The notes beneath the pieces are model-generated. The model made no database searches and had not been told where the DNA came from. It saw only the letters and a program-made list of their open reading frames with translations. Below, one piece after another: positions 25,150-33,823 of a stretch of DNA of 64,000 bases (the stretch's first letter is position 1; each line of letters starts with the position of its first letter). A program made the position numbers and the translations under genes. The stretch is from Faecalibacterium sp. I3-3-89 (GTDB taxonomy: Bacteria; Bacillota; Clostridia; Oscillospirales; Ruminococcaceae), in the NCBI RefSeq assembly GCF_023347275.1, contig NZ_CP094468.1:682001-746000 (forward strand). The letters are read 5' to 3'.

Positions 25150-25184
25150 GAGGTGTGTCCAGTTGGGCACACCTCTTATTTTTT
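25150..25184 (+). terminator. Second, stronger terminator
   Basis: GAGGTGTGTCC, loop AGTT, GGGCACACCTC, then TTATTTTTTTG. It also faces the convergent gene that ends at 25190. Confidence 0.8.
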
Positions 25185-25189
25185 TGCCC

Positions 25190-25441
25190 TTAATCTTCTA
25201 ACCCATGGCTCCCGGCTGCATTTTTCAAATATTCCTCTGGGTCACCGTTCAGAATCAAATCGGCATAGCTCAGCGGGTCATTGTAGATAAGGTAGTCCAA
25301 TTCCGTCTGCTGTGCCATAGTCACATTCAGTGCATCCTCGACCCCGGTGCAGCCGATGGAAATTTTTCTCCCATCTTGGAGAGTCAACTCCACACACCCG
25401 GTATCCATGTTAAACTTGCAGGCTCTTTCATCGTACTTCAT
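25190..25441 (-). CDS. DUF6061-like small protein
   Basis: 83 residues: KYDERACKFNMDTGCVELTL, GRKISIGCTGVEDALN, LDYLIYNDPLSYADLILNGD. The pattern (a short beta-rich start, then TELDYLIYNDPL) matches a small conserved clostridial family I know as DUF6061; function unknown. The ATG at 25441 is chosen because GGAGG lies eight bases upstream; an in-frame TTG at 25456 would place the site inside the gene. It lies between the mobile element and tRNA-Tyr and could belong to either. Confidence 0.7.
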   Translation of the reverse strand: MKYDERACKFNMDTGCVELTLQDGRKISIGCTGVEDALNVTMAQQTELDYLIYNDPLSYADLILNGDPEEYLKNAAGSHGLED

Positions 25442-25543
25442 AATCGCATCCTCCAATTCTCGTTATCGGCTTACGGTCTATGACAAGGCATCAGAGTTTT
25501 GCGCCGTCCACAGGAGCCTTCATTGTTGTACCCGAAGAAAACG

Positions 25544-25587
25544 AAAAATCCGAACCCTTCTCCAATCGGAAACAGGTTCGGATTTTT
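25544..25587 (-). terminator. Terminator of tRNA-Tyr
   Basis: 13-bp perfect arms AAAAATCCGAACC (25544-25556) and GGTTCGGATTTTT (25575-25587), lying seven bases after the tRNA 3' end on the minus strand. Confidence 0.85.
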
Positions 25588-25593
25588 CTTGTT

Positions 25594-25678
25594 TGGTGGG
25601 CGCGGGTGGATTCGAACCACCGAAGCTGAAAGCAGCAGATTTACAGTCTGTCCCCATTGGCCACTCGGGAACACGCCC
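25594..25678 (-). tRNA. tRNA-Tyr (GTA anticodon)
   Basis: 85 nt with encoded CCA. Acceptor GGGCGTG pairs with CGCGCCC, the anticodon loop reads ACTGTAAAT, a long variable arm is present (class II) and the T arm is GGTTCGAATCC. Confidence 0.97.
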
Positions 25679-25713
25679 TTATACAGTTTTTTGCAGTCGA
25701 AGACTGCCTGTAT

Positions 25714-25742
25714 ATATTACCACTCGGGAGCGTGTTTGTCAA
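25714..25742 (-). promoter_or_regulatory. Promoter of tRNA-Tyr
   Basis: Minus strand: TTGACA (25742-25737), 17 bases, TAATAT (25719-25714). Confidence 0.75.
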
Positions 25743-25791
25743 CTGCTTTTTACAGCTTTTTCGGGAAAATCCGGATGCTGGACGGCATGGT

Positions 25792-27147
25792 TCAGTCGCG
25801 GGGACGGCCGTAGCGGTGGATCTTCTTGGAGGGGCGGCGGTCATGCTGGGCGTTGAGGAAGAGCCACGCGACATAGACGATGGCGCAGAGGGCGCTGACG
25901 CAGAGCACGACCCTGAGGTAGAGACTGCCGAAGAACTCCCGCAGCTTCGAGAGGGAGTAGAGCAGGCTGCTCTGGCTCACGTCCTGCCCGGCGATGAGGT
26001 TGACCATGCCGATGGTCTCGCCGGCCAGCTTCAGCTCCACCGTTCCGATGATGTCGCCCTGCTGAATGGGGGCGCAGACGTAGTCGGGCAGATGGAAATA
26101 CTTCTGGGTCACGGTGCCGTCGCCCGAGGAGGGCAGGAGGGTCATCATGCTGTTGTCGGGGTAGAGCTTGAGGGTGTCGGTGTCGGAGGAATATTTGACG
26201 GGGATCTCGGCCAGTGCGAGGTCGGTGTCCAACGCGGGCTGGATGGAAAAGCTCTGGAACACCCAGTCGATAAGCCGGGTCGTCTCGTAGAGGGCCGGGC
26301 GGCGGTTGGCATAGCCGTAGGCGTCGCAGGTGTCAGGGCTTTGCATGATGCAGAAGATATAGGTCGAGCCGTTCTGATTGGCCCACGAAACATAGCTCTG
26401 GTCGCCGTGGTCGTTTTTGTAGGCCATCACGTCGCACATACCGCCCTGCATGGCCTTTCGGTAGAAGCTGCCGCCGCTGGTCTTGTTGAGCGCTACATTC
26501 TGGCTCAGGAGGACGAAGCTCTTGGCGTGCTTTTCCTTGGCGGGCATGGTGAAGGTGGGGGCGGACGAGATCTCCACGAAGGCATCAAAGCTCATCAGAT
26601 ACCGCAGGATAAGGTACATATCCACGGCTGTGGTCACATTGCCGCTGTCGAGGCCGCAGGCGTCCGTCCATGTGCTGCCGGTGGTGCCGATGCGCTGGGA
26701 GAGGGCATTCATCTGGCTCACCCAGCCGGCGAGGTCACCGCCCGAGAGGCTGTAGGCGAGGCCCATGGCGGCTTCGTTAGCGTTCCGCGTCACCATCGCA
26801 TAGACGGCCTCCCGGTAGGTGAAGGTCTCGTTGGAGCGCATATCGGCGTTGTCGCTGTTGTGGACGTAGTCCGAGATGGCAAAGGGCATCTGGAAGGTAT
26901 TGTCGAGCTGGTCGGCATAGTTTGTCAGCAGCAGTGCGATGGTCATATATTTGGTCAGCCCCCCGGCGGGCACCTGACGGGAGCTGTCCTTGTCGTAGAC
27001 GATGATGTTGGTGTCTGTATTGACGACATAGGCGCTTCTGGCCTGCACCTCATAGAAGAGGCTGGGGTCGAAGAGGGCTGAGGCCGGTGCACACAGGCAG
27101 CTCAACAGCAAAACAAGGCTGAGAAACAGGGTAACGATACGTTTCAT
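25792..27147 (-). CDS. S11 peptidase (DacF-like) homolog with degenerate active site
   Basis: 451 residues: signal peptide (FLSLVLLLSCLCAPASA, residues 8-24), an S11 D-Ala-D-Ala carboxypeptidase-like domain, and a C-terminal membrane helix (LRVVLCVSALCAIVYVAWLF) followed by a basic tail. The family SxxK motif should be at residues 63-66, but reads GLTK in PAGGLTKYMT, so the catalytic Ser is absent. The KTG motif is also not recognisable (RKAMQGGMCD instead). The fold-level pattern is otherwise kept (NEAAMGLAYSLSGG, DLAGWVSQMN). It is predicted to bind or scaffold peptidoglycan rather than cleave it. GAGGA precedes the ATG. Confidence 0.82.
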   Translation of the reverse strand: MKRIVTLFLSLVLLLSCLCAPASALFDPSLFYEVQARSAYVVNTDTNIIVYDKDSSRQVPAGGLTKYMTIALLLTNYADQLDNTFQMPFAISDYVHNSDNADMRSNETFTYREAVYAMVTRNANEAAMGLAYSLSGGDLAGWVSQMNALSQRIGTTGSTWTDACGLDSGNVTTAVDMYLILRYLMSFDAFVEISSAPTFTMPAKEKHAKSFVLLSQNVALNKTSGGSFYRKAMQGGMCDVMAYKNDHGDQSYVSWANQNGSTYIFCIMQSPDTCDAYGYANRRPALYETTRLIDWVFQSFSIQPALDTDLALAEIPVKYSSDTDTLKLYPDNSMMTLLPSSGDGTVTQKYFHLPDYVCAPIQQGDIIGTVELKLAGETIGMVNLIAGQDVSQSSLLYSLSKLREFFGSLYLRVVLCVSALCAIVYVAWLFLNAQHDRRPSKKIHRYGRPRD

Positions 27148-27324
27148 GTGGACATTTTCCTCAAAAAGCGATAATATATTATAGTATCGGACAAAAAGCA
27201 TGGTCCGTTCACACAGAGCAGAAACAAGGCTCGCCAGAGGGGCCTTATACTTTATAATAACAGGTTTGATGGGGCGTGACAAGGCTTTTGGGTCGATTTC
27301 ACACTCCGCACAGGGAGGCAGAGA

Positions 27325-28026
27325 ATGGTATATCTTACGGGCGACACCCACGGCGAGCTGGACCGTTTCAAAGAAAGAGAACTGCGCCGGGCAGGCAAGG
27401 GCGACATCGTCATCGTGCTGGGCGATTTCGGCTTCGTGTGGGACGGCAGCAAGGCCGAGCAGAAGAAGCTGGACTGGCTGCGCAGACGGCCTTACACCCT
27501 CCTTTTCCTCGACGGAAGCCACGAGAACTACGACCTGCTGGAGCAGTATCCCACCGAGGAAAAATTCGGCGGGCTGGTGCAGCCGCTGGGCGGGGAGCTG
27601 TACCATGTCTGCCGGGGCAGCGTTTTGGAGCTGGAAGGGAAGAAATACCTCTGCTTCGGCGGTGCGGAAAGCCCGGACAAGGAAGAACGGGAGACCCACG
27701 TCAACTGGTGGCCGCAGGAGATGCCCTCGGACGAGGAATACGCCCGCTGCGAAGCTGCGCTGGAAGCAAACGGCTGGCAGGTAGATTATGTGCTGACCCA
27801 CGACGCGCCAAGCAAGTTTCTGGATTTCAGCGTGCTGGCTGTGGGCGAGAGCAACCGGCTGCACCTCTTCCTCGACAAGGTCGTGATGAAGACGACCTAC
27901 GAAAAGTGGTTCTTCGGCTGCTATCACCGGGACGTGCAGCTCTCCACCAAGAGCCGCTGCCTCTTCTGCGATGTGGTGAGCATCGGGGAGAAGAAAAAGT
28001 GGTGGCAGAAAAAGAGCAGACATTGA
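27325..28026 (+). CDS. Calcineurin-like metallophosphoesterase
   Basis: 233 residues with the full metal-binding set: GDTHG (Asp, His) at the N terminus, GDFGFVWDG (Asp), GSHEN (Asn/His), THDAPS (His) and GCYHRD (His). Cytoplasmic, no signal. Substrate unknown; related proteins hydrolyse phosphodiesters or protein phosphates. AGGGAGG stands ahead of the ATG at 27325. It is transcribed divergently from the S11 homolog and ends in its own terminator. The 177-bp gap between the two carries TATAAT-like boxes but nothing else visible. Confidence 0.85.
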   Translation: MVYLTGDTHGELDRFKERELRRAGKGDIVIVLGDFGFVWDGSKAEQKKLDWLRRRPYTLLFLDGSHENYDLLEQYPTEEKFGGLVQPLGGELYHVCRGSVLELEGKKYLCFGGAESPDKEERETHVNWWPQEMPSDEEYARCEAALEANGWQVDYVLTHDAPSKFLDFSVLAVGESNRLHLFLDKVVMKTTYEKWFFGCYHRDVQLSTKSRCLFCDVVSIGEKKKWWQKKSRH

Positions 28027-28033
28027 ACCAGAA

Positions 28034-28069
28034 GGCCTCCGCAGTTTGACGCTGCGGGGGCCTTTTTTG
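28034..28069 (+). terminator. Terminator after the metallophosphoesterase
   Basis: AGGCCTCCGCAG and CTGCGGGGGCCT with a 7-base loop, followed by TTTTTGC. Confidence 0.85.
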
Positions 28070-28076
28070 CTGCTCC

Positions 28077-30137
28077 TCAGTTCATGGCCCCGGCCTGATC
28101 GAACATCTGCTCGACCTGACGGGCCAGCAGGGCGTGCTCAGGGCGCTCGAGGAGTGGGTCTGCGGCCAGCAGGGCCGCGGCCTCGCTCTGGGCGGCGTGG
28201 AGGGTGCGGGTGTCGTTCATGAGGTCGGCGACCTGTAAGGTCGGCAGGCCATGCTGGCGGCTCCCGAAGAAGTCGCCGGGGCCGCGGGTCTCGAGGTCGT
28301 ACTGGGCCACAGCGAAGCCGTCGGAGGTGGAGCAGAGGAAGCGGAGCCGCTTCTGCACCGACTCGGAGGCGTTGTCGCTGACGAGGAAGCACCAGCTCTC
28401 CGCCGCGCCCCGGCCCACCCGTCCGCGCAGCTGGTGGAGGGCGCTCAGACCGTACCGCTCGGCATTCTCGATGACCATGACCGTGGCGTTTGGCACATCC
28501 ACACCCACCTCGATGACGGTGGTGGAGACGAGGGCATCCAACCGCCCGGCCTTGAAATCCTCCATGACCTCGGCTTTTTCCTTCGGCTTGAGCCTGCCGT
28601 GCATCAGACCCACCCGGCGGTCGGGCAGCAGGGCCTTGGCGATGTCCTCGTAGTAGCTCTTGACGGCGTTAAGGCCGCTGCCGCCCGCGTCCTCGATGGC
28701 GGGGCAGACGATATACACCTGACGCCCGGCACCGATCTCCCGGTCGAGGAAGCCGTAGAGGTCGGCCCGCTTCTTGCCGGTGATGCAGCGGGTCTTGACC
28801 GGCTTGCGGCCCGGCGGCAGCTCGTCGAGGATGGAGATGTCGAGGTCGCCGTACATCAGAAGCCCCAGTGTCCGGGGAATGGGGGTGGCGCTCATGACCA
28901 GCAGGTGGGGGTTCGCGGCCTTTTCGGCCAGCAGGCCCCGCTGACGGACGCCGAAGCGGTGCTGCTCGTCCACGACGGCAAGCCCCAGCCGGGCGAAGCT
29001 CACGCCCTCGCTGAGGATGGCGTGGGTGCCCACGATGAGGTCGGCTTCGTCGTCCCGGATGGCGGCGAGGGTGGTGCGGCGCGGGGCAGCCTTCATCCCG
29101 CCTGTGAGCAGGGCCACCCGCATCCCGAAGGGGGCAAGCAGGCGGTTCAGGTTCTCGGCGTGCTGGCTGGCCAGGATTTCGGTGGGCGCCAGAAGCGCTG
29201 CCTGATACCCGGCCCGGATGCAGGCCCAGATGGCCGCAGCGGCCACCAGCGTCTTTCCGCTGCCCACGTCGCCCTGCAGGAGCCGGTTCATGGAGGTCTC
29301 ACCCGCCATATCGGTCAGGATCTCTTCCACGGCCCGCCGCTGTGCGCCGGTGGGAGAAAAGGGGAGAGCGTCCCAGAAGGGGGAGACGTCGGCCTTTTGC
29401 ATGGGCGCGCCGGTGGAGGCTGCGCCGTGGGTCTTCATCCGCCCGATGCCCAGCTGCAAGACCAGCAGTTCTTCGTAGATGAGCCGCCGCCGCGCCGCGA
29501 AGGCCTCCTCCTCAGAGGCAGGGCAGTGGATGGCCCGGACGGCGTCGGCCTTGGGGAGCAGGCGGTATTTTTTCAGCATCCCGGGGGGCAGGGGGTCGGG
29601 CAGAAGCTCGACGTGAGGGAGGAGCTGGCGCACACATTTGGCGATGGCGCTGCTGGTCAGCCCTTCGGTCTGTGGGTAGACGGCCTCGAAGGGGGAGGAG
29701 GCCACCTGTGCGTCGGTGCGCACCTGCGGGTTGACCATCTGGCGGCGGAGCATCCCGCCGGTCACGATGCCCTGAAAATAATATTCCTGTCCCAGCTCCA
29801 GCTTCTGGACCGCATAGGGATTGTTGAACCATGTGACCTCGAGGCTGGACACATCATCCCCGGCGGTGATGCGCTCCATCCGCCGCCCGCCCGGGAGGAT
29901 GCGCCCGCCGGGCTTTGCGAATACCTCGGCCTTCACGACACACTCGGTGTCGCTGGGAGCTTCGGCGATGGAATAGGGCTTCGAGAAATCCAGATACCGG
30001 CGGGGATAGTGGCAGAGCAGGTCGCTGAGGGTCAGGATGCCCAGCTTCTCGAACCGCTCGGCGGTCTTAGGGCCGACGCCCTTGAGGTAGCGCACCGGAG
30101 TGTCCGGGGTGAGGGTGGTGTGAGACTCGGCAGGCAT
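28077..30137 (-). CDS. recG: ATP-dependent DNA helicase RecG
   Basis: 686 residues, the usual length. The N-terminal wedge/OB region starts with a helix-hairpin-helix-like VRYLKGVGPKTAERFEKLGI. Helicase motifs are Walker A GDVGSGKT, DEQHRFG, MSATPIPRT and motif VI LHQLRGRVGRG. It remodels stalled replication forks and Holliday junctions. The C-terminal TRGPGDFFGSRQHGLP is typical of RecG. GGAGG lies upstream of the ATG. Monocistronic in appearance, between two terminators. Confidence 0.97.
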   Translation of the reverse strand: MPAESHTTLTPDTPVRYLKGVGPKTAERFEKLGILTLSDLLCHYPRRYLDFSKPYSIAEAPSDTECVVKAEVFAKPGGRILPGGRRMERITAGDDVSSLEVTWFNNPYAVQKLELGQEYYFQGIVTGGMLRRQMVNPQVRTDAQVASSPFEAVYPQTEGLTSSAIAKCVRQLLPHVELLPDPLPPGMLKKYRLLPKADAVRAIHCPASEEEAFAARRRLIYEELLVLQLGIGRMKTHGAASTGAPMQKADVSPFWDALPFSPTGAQRRAVEEILTDMAGETSMNRLLQGDVGSGKTLVAAAAIWACIRAGYQAALLAPTEILASQHAENLNRLLAPFGMRVALLTGGMKAAPRRTTLAAIRDDEADLIVGTHAILSEGVSFARLGLAVVDEQHRFGVRQRGLLAEKAANPHLLVMSATPIPRTLGLLMYGDLDISILDELPPGRKPVKTRCITGKKRADLYGFLDREIGAGRQVYIVCPAIEDAGGSGLNAVKSYYEDIAKALLPDRRVGLMHGRLKPKEKAEVMEDFKAGRLDALVSTTVIEVGVDVPNATVMVIENAERYGLSALHQLRGRVGRGAAESWCFLVSDNASESVQKRLRFLCSTSDGFAVAQYDLETRGPGDFFGSRQHGLPTLQVADLMNDTRTLHAAQSEAAALLAADPLLERPEHALLARQVEQMFDQAGAMN

Positions 30138-30193
30138 GGCGCGGCCTCCTTTCCGGAAAGTGATGATATGTCCATTGTATCACGGCGGAGGGC

Positions 30194-30224
30194 AAAAGAA
30201 AAGCGCCCCGCCGGAGCGGGGCGC
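30194..30224 (-). terminator. Terminator after the FUSC-type gene
   Basis: GCGCCCCGC, CGGA loop, GCGGGGCGC; the minus strand continues TTTTCTTTT. Confidence 0.85.
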
Positions 30225-30232
30225 GAAGATGT

Positions 30233-30784
30233 TCAGACCTTGCTGCCCATTCGGAACAGACCTTTGAGTCCCTCCCAGAAGGCCACGACCCGGGCGCGGG
30301 GGAGGAAGTAGTTGACCAGCAGCGCCATGATGACGCCGATAGCGGTGTCGAGGATGCGATTGAGCGCGTAGCTCACATAGCTCTCGATGGGGGTGCTGAA
30401 CAGCACGATGCAGAGCACCACGCCGCCGGGCTGGACGCCGCCCGGCCAGAAATACTGGCACAGCAGGATGAGGATGACGGTGGCAGCGCCCAGCAGCACC
30501 GCCAGAAAAACGGTGTGGCCGCCCTGCGGATAGAACAGCAGATACACCCAGAACACACCGATGGACAGCAGGCCTCCGATGAGGGTGCCGAACAGTCGGT
30601 TGCCGCCGTTCTGGATGGAATCCCGCATATCGACGCCCATGCCGAAGATGACGCCGATGCAGGCAAAGGCCGGGTTGCGGCCAATGAGACAGTAGACGAT
30701 GGCCACCAGCATGGCACTGACGGCAGTTTTGATGGTGCGCCAGCCCACATGGAGCTGGAAATCCTTGCGCGGGAACTCTGGCAT
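30233..30784 (-). CDS. FUSC/aromatic-acid-exporter-like (ArAE) membrane protein
   Basis: 183 residues with about five transmembrane helices: GWRTIKTAVSAMLVAIVYCL, FACIGVIFGMGVDMRDS, GTLIGGLLSIGVFWVYLLFY, LAVLLGAATVILILLCQYF and ALNRILDTAIGVIMALLVNY. The RTIKTAVSAML start and NRLFGTLIGG motif match the FUSC/ArAE_1 family. The cytoplasmic domain of longer members is absent. Transport substrate unknown. The ATG at 30784 has GAGGAGG upstream. Confidence 0.8.
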   Translation of the reverse strand: MPEFPRKDFQLHVGWRTIKTAVSAMLVAIVYCLIGRNPAFACIGVIFGMGVDMRDSIQNGGNRLFGTLIGGLLSIGVFWVYLLFYPQGGHTVFLAVLLGAATVILILLCQYFWPGGVQPGGVVLCIVLFSTPIESYVSYALNRILDTAIGVIMALLVNYFLPRARVVAFWEGLKGLFRMGSKV

Positions 30785-30911
30785 GAGTCTGTATCCTCCT
30801 CTATTGATGCAGTTCTTAGCCGTTTTTTTGCGGACACGCCTAGCATAGCACAGAGCGAAGAGGGGGGACAAGACTTTTTGCGTAAGTAGATTATTTAACG
30901 AGAGCGGAAAA

Positions 30912-30947
30912 CAAAAAATCCCGGATGCCTCAGCACCCGGGAATCTT
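30912..30947 (-). terminator. Terminator of the five-tRNA operon
   Basis: Minus strand: TTCCCGGGTGC, TGAG, GCATCCGGGA, then TTTTTTG, just after tRNA-Cys. Confidence 0.88.
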
Positions 30948-30948
30948 T

Positions 30949-31023
30949 TGGAGGTGACGACCAGATTTGAACTGGTGGATGAGGGTTTTGCAGACCCTTG
31001 CCTTACCACTTGGCCACGTCACC
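30949..31023 (-). tRNA. tRNA-Cys (GCA)
   Basis: 75 nt with CCA; acceptor GGTGACG/CGTCACC, anticodon loop TCTGCAAA, T arm GTTCAAATC. Last gene of the cluster. Confidence 0.97.
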
Positions 31024-31052
31024 ATATTTGGAGCAACTGTTGCTGCTCCTTA

Positions 31053-31128
31053 TGGAGCGGCCGACGAGGCTCGAACTCGCTACCTCCACCTTGGCAAGGT
31101 GGCGCTCTACCAGATGAGCTACGGCCGC
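31053..31128 (-). tRNA. tRNA-Gly (GCC), copy 2
   Basis: 76 nt with CCA; acceptor GCGGCCG/CGGCCGC, anticodon loop CTTGCCAAG. Identical to the copy at 31320-31395. Confidence 0.97.
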
Positions 31129-31213
31129 ATATTCGGTGCATTTACCCCTGCACCCATCATTTAATGATGCCCTGAAATAAATTCAAAGTAGGTAGAAGCT
31201 TTCGCTTCAAATG

Positions 31214-31290
31214 TGGCGACCCGGATCGGGCTCGAACCGACGACCCCCAGCGTGACAGGCTGGTGCTCTAACCAACTGAGCTACCGGGCC
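31214..31290 (-). tRNA. tRNA-Asp (GTC)
   Basis: 77 nt with CCA; acceptor GGCCCGG/CCGGGTC, anticodon loop CTGTCACG, T arm GGTTCGAGCC. An 85-bp spacer separates it from tRNA-Gly copy 2. Confidence 0.97.
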
Positions 31291-31319
31291 ATACCGGAGC
31301 AACTGCTGCTGCTCCATAA

Positions 31320-31395
31320 TGGAGCGGCCGACGAGGCTCGAACTCGCTACCTCCACCTTGGCAAGGTGGCGCTCTACCAGATGAGCTACGGCCGC
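31320..31395 (-). tRNA. tRNA-Gly (GCC), copy 1
   Basis: 76 nt with CCA, same sequence as 31053-31128. The spacer downstream of each Gly copy carries a nearly identical GGAGCAACTG...GCTGCTCC hairpin, so gene and spacer were duplicated together. Confidence 0.97.
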
Positions 31396-31424
31396 ATATT
31401 GGAAACCCTGCTGGGTTTCCTGAC

Positions 31425-31500
31425 TGGTGCCTCCGATCGGAATCGAACCAATGACACGGGGATTTTCAGTCCCCTGCTCTACCGACTGAGCTACAGAGGC
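31425..31500 (-). tRNA. tRNA-Phe (GAA)
   Basis: 76 nt with CCA; acceptor GCCTCTG/CGGAGGC, anticodon loop CTGAAAAT. First gene of the cluster. A GGAAACCC-TGCT-GGGTTTCC hairpin (31401-31420) separates it from tRNA-Gly and may guide processing. Confidence 0.97.
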
Positions 31501-31516
31501 GCACCGGACGATGATT

Positions 31517-31544
31517 ATTATACCTGAAATTTCGATTTTGTAAA
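31517..31544 (-). promoter_or_regulatory. Promoter of the tRNA cluster
   Basis: Minus strand: TTTACA (31544-31539), 16 bases, TATAAT (31522-31517), about 17 nt ahead of tRNA-Phe. Confidence 0.75.
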
Positions 31545-31675
31545 GGGGTAAATGCAAATTTTTTTGAGAATTTTTGAATTTTCTTTATTTTTGCCGTGCC
31601 ATCGACCAAAATAAGACAGACTTTTTCGGCGGTTTTGGGAGGGTAGGAGGAAAGGAGCAGAATGAGAAAGAAGAA

Positions 31676-31704
31676 TTGACATTGGCAACAACCTATGGTT
31701 TAAT
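31676..31704 (+). promoter_or_regulatory. Promoter of the topoisomerase operon
   Basis: TTGACA (31676-31681), 17 bases, TTTAAT (31699-31704); start near 31711, about 109 nt upstream of the first ATG. The rest of 31545-31819 shows no gene. Confidence 0.7.
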
Positions 31705-31819
31705 GAAAAGGAATGACAAAAATCGCTTTTTTCCCGACAAGGGGAGATATATACCTATATATAGCAAAAGCGTTTGAGACGGCCCCGCAGCAGACCATTC
31801 CGGGGCCGGGAGGAGCAGC

Positions 31820-33811
31820 ATGGCAAAAAAACAGGAATATGGCAACGAAAGCATTACCTCGCTGAAGGGCGCGGACCGTGTGCGCAAGCGCCCGGCCGTC
31901 ATCTTTGGTTCGGACGGCGTGGAGGGCTGCGCACACTCCATCTTCGAGATCGTTTCGAACTCCATCGACGAGGCCCGCGACGGCCACGGCGACACCATCA
32001 ACGTCACCCGCTGCAAGGATGGCAGCGTCATCGTCGAGGACTTTGGCCGCGGTATGCCCGTGGACTGGAACAAGGGCGAAGAGCGCTACAACTGGGAGCT
32101 GCTTTTCTGCGAGATGTACGCAGGCGGCAAGTACGGCGAGGGGGAGGATAACTACGAATTCAGCCTTGGCCTGAACGGTCTGGGCCTCTGCGCCACCCAG
32201 TACGCCTCGGCGTGGATGACCGCCGACATCTACCGCGACGGCTTCCACTATCATCTCGACTTCCAGAAGGGCGAGAATGTGGGTGGCCTGCACAAAGAGC
32301 CGTTCAAGGGACGCCGCACCGGCAGCATCATCCACTGGAAGCCGGACGACGAGGTCTTTACCGACATCGACGTGCCCGGCAGCTACTACAAGGATGTTCT
32401 CCGCCGTCAGGCCGTCGTCAACGCGGGCCTGACCCTCAACTTCACCGATGAGAAGGAGAAAGACCCGGCCACCGGCAAGCCGTGGAAGGAGAGCTGGTGC
32501 TACGAGCACGGCATCGCCGACTACGTCGCTGAGACGGCGGGCGAAGACAGCCTGACCCCGGTGTTCAGCTGCGAGAGCGAGGCCACCGGCCGCGACCGGG
32601 ACGACCAGCCCGAATATAAGGTGAAGATGAGCGCGGCGTTCTGCTTCTCCAACAAGGTGCAGATGTTGGAGTATTACCACAACTCGTCCTGGCTCGAGCA
32701 CGGCGGCAGTCCGGAGCACGCCGTCCGCACGGCCTTTGTCTACCAGATCAACAAGTATCTCAAGGACAAGAACCTCTATAAGAAGGGCGAGAGCGCCATC
32801 AGCTTTCAGGATGTGCAGGACTGTCTGGTCTACGTCTCGTCCAGCTTCTCCACCCGCACCAGCTACGAGAACCAGACCAAGAAGGCCATCACCAACAAGT
32901 TCGTCTCGCAGGCCATGACCGACTTCCTCAAGCACTATCTGGAGGTCTACTTCCTCGAAAAGCCCGACGAGGCCCAGAAGATCTGCCAGCAGGTGCTGGT
33001 CAACAAGCAGAGCCGTGAGCACGCCGAAAAGACGCGCCAGAGCATCAAAAAGACCCTCACGACCCAGATCGATCTCGCCAACCGGGTGCAGAAGTTCGTG
33101 GACTGCCGCACCAAGGACGCTTCCCGCCGGGAGCTGTATATCGTGGAGGGCGACTCGGCTATGGGCGCGGTCAAGACCAGCCGCGACAGCGAATATCAGG
33201 CCATCATGCCCATCCGGGGCAAGATCCTGAACTGCCTCAAGGCCGATTATGCCCGCATCTTCAAGTCGGACGTCATCGTGGATCTCATCAAGGTCATGGG
33301 CTGCGGCGTCGAGCTGGGCGGCAAGCACAATAAGGAGCTGGCCACCTTCAACCTCGACAACCTCCGCTTCAACAAGATCGTCATCTGTACCGATGCCGAT
33401 GTGGACGGCTACCAGATCCGCACGCTGGTGCTCACCATGCTCTACCGGCTGACCCCCACCCTCATCAACGAGGGCTATGTCTATATCGCAGAGTCGCCGC
33501 TGTACGAGATCACGACAAAAGACCGTACCTATTTTGCCTACACCGAGCCGGAGAAGGCCACCTTCCTCGAGGAGATCGGCGACAAGAAATACACCATCCA
33601 GCGCTCGAAAGGTCTGGGCGAGAACGACCCCGAGATGATGTGGCTGACCACCATGAATCCCGAGAGCCGCCGCCTCATCAAGGTGATGCCCACCGACGTG
33701 GAGCGCACCGCGCAGGTGTTCGACATCCTGCTGGGCGACAACCTCGCCGGACGCAAGGAGCATATCGCCCAGCACGGCGCGGAGTATCTGGATGATCTGG
33801 ATGTGTCTTAA
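31820..33811 (+). CDS. parE: Type IIA topoisomerase subunit B (ParE/GyrB-like ATPase)
   Basis: 663 residues. GHKL ATPase motifs: EIVSNSIDEARDG (Asn/Glu), DFGRGMP and LGLNGLG (in place of the usual GGLHGVG). TOPRIM metal-binding segments are ELYIVEGDSAMG (canonical EGDSAGG has a second Gly here replaced by Met) and CTDADVDGYQIRTL; QRSKGLGEN precedes the end. With the A subunit 12 bases downstream it forms an ATP-driven DNA strand-passage enzyme, more likely topoisomerase IV than gyrase, although sequence alone does not settle this. The substitutions in otherwise invariant motifs suggest a divergent paralogue. Confidence 0.88.
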   Translation: MAKKQEYGNESITSLKGADRVRKRPAVIFGSDGVEGCAHSIFEIVSNSIDEARDGHGDTINVTRCKDGSVIVEDFGRGMPVDWNKGEERYNWELLFCEMYAGGKYGEGEDNYEFSLGLNGLGLCATQYASAWMTADIYRDGFHYHLDFQKGENVGGLHKEPFKGRRTGSIIHWKPDDEVFTDIDVPGSYYKDVLRRQAVVNAGLTLNFTDEKEKDPATGKPWKESWCYEHGIADYVAETAGEDSLTPVFSCESEATGRDRDDQPEYKVKMSAAFCFSNKVQMLEYYHNSSWLEHGGSPEHAVRTAFVYQINKYLKDKNLYKKGESAISFQDVQDCLVYVSSSFSTRTSYENQTKKAITNKFVSQAMTDFLKHYLEVYFLEKPDEAQKICQQVLVNKQSREHAEKTRQSIKKTLTTQIDLANRVQKFVDCRTKDASRRELYIVEGDSAMGAVKTSRDSEYQAIMPIRGKILNCLKADYARIFKSDVIVDLIKVMGCGVELGGKHNKELATFNLDNLRFNKIVICTDADVDGYQIRTLVLTMLYRLTPTLINEGYVYIAESPLYEITTKDRTYFAYTEPEKATFLEEIGDKKYTIQRSKGLGENDPEMMWLTTMNPESRRLIKVMPTDVERTAQVFDILLGDNLAGRKEHIAQHGAEYLDDLDVS

Positions 33812-33823
33812 AGAGGATAGAAA

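Noticed and set aside
28251..30311. 686-codon open frame opposite recG
   Set aside because: Antisense shadow of a complete recG.
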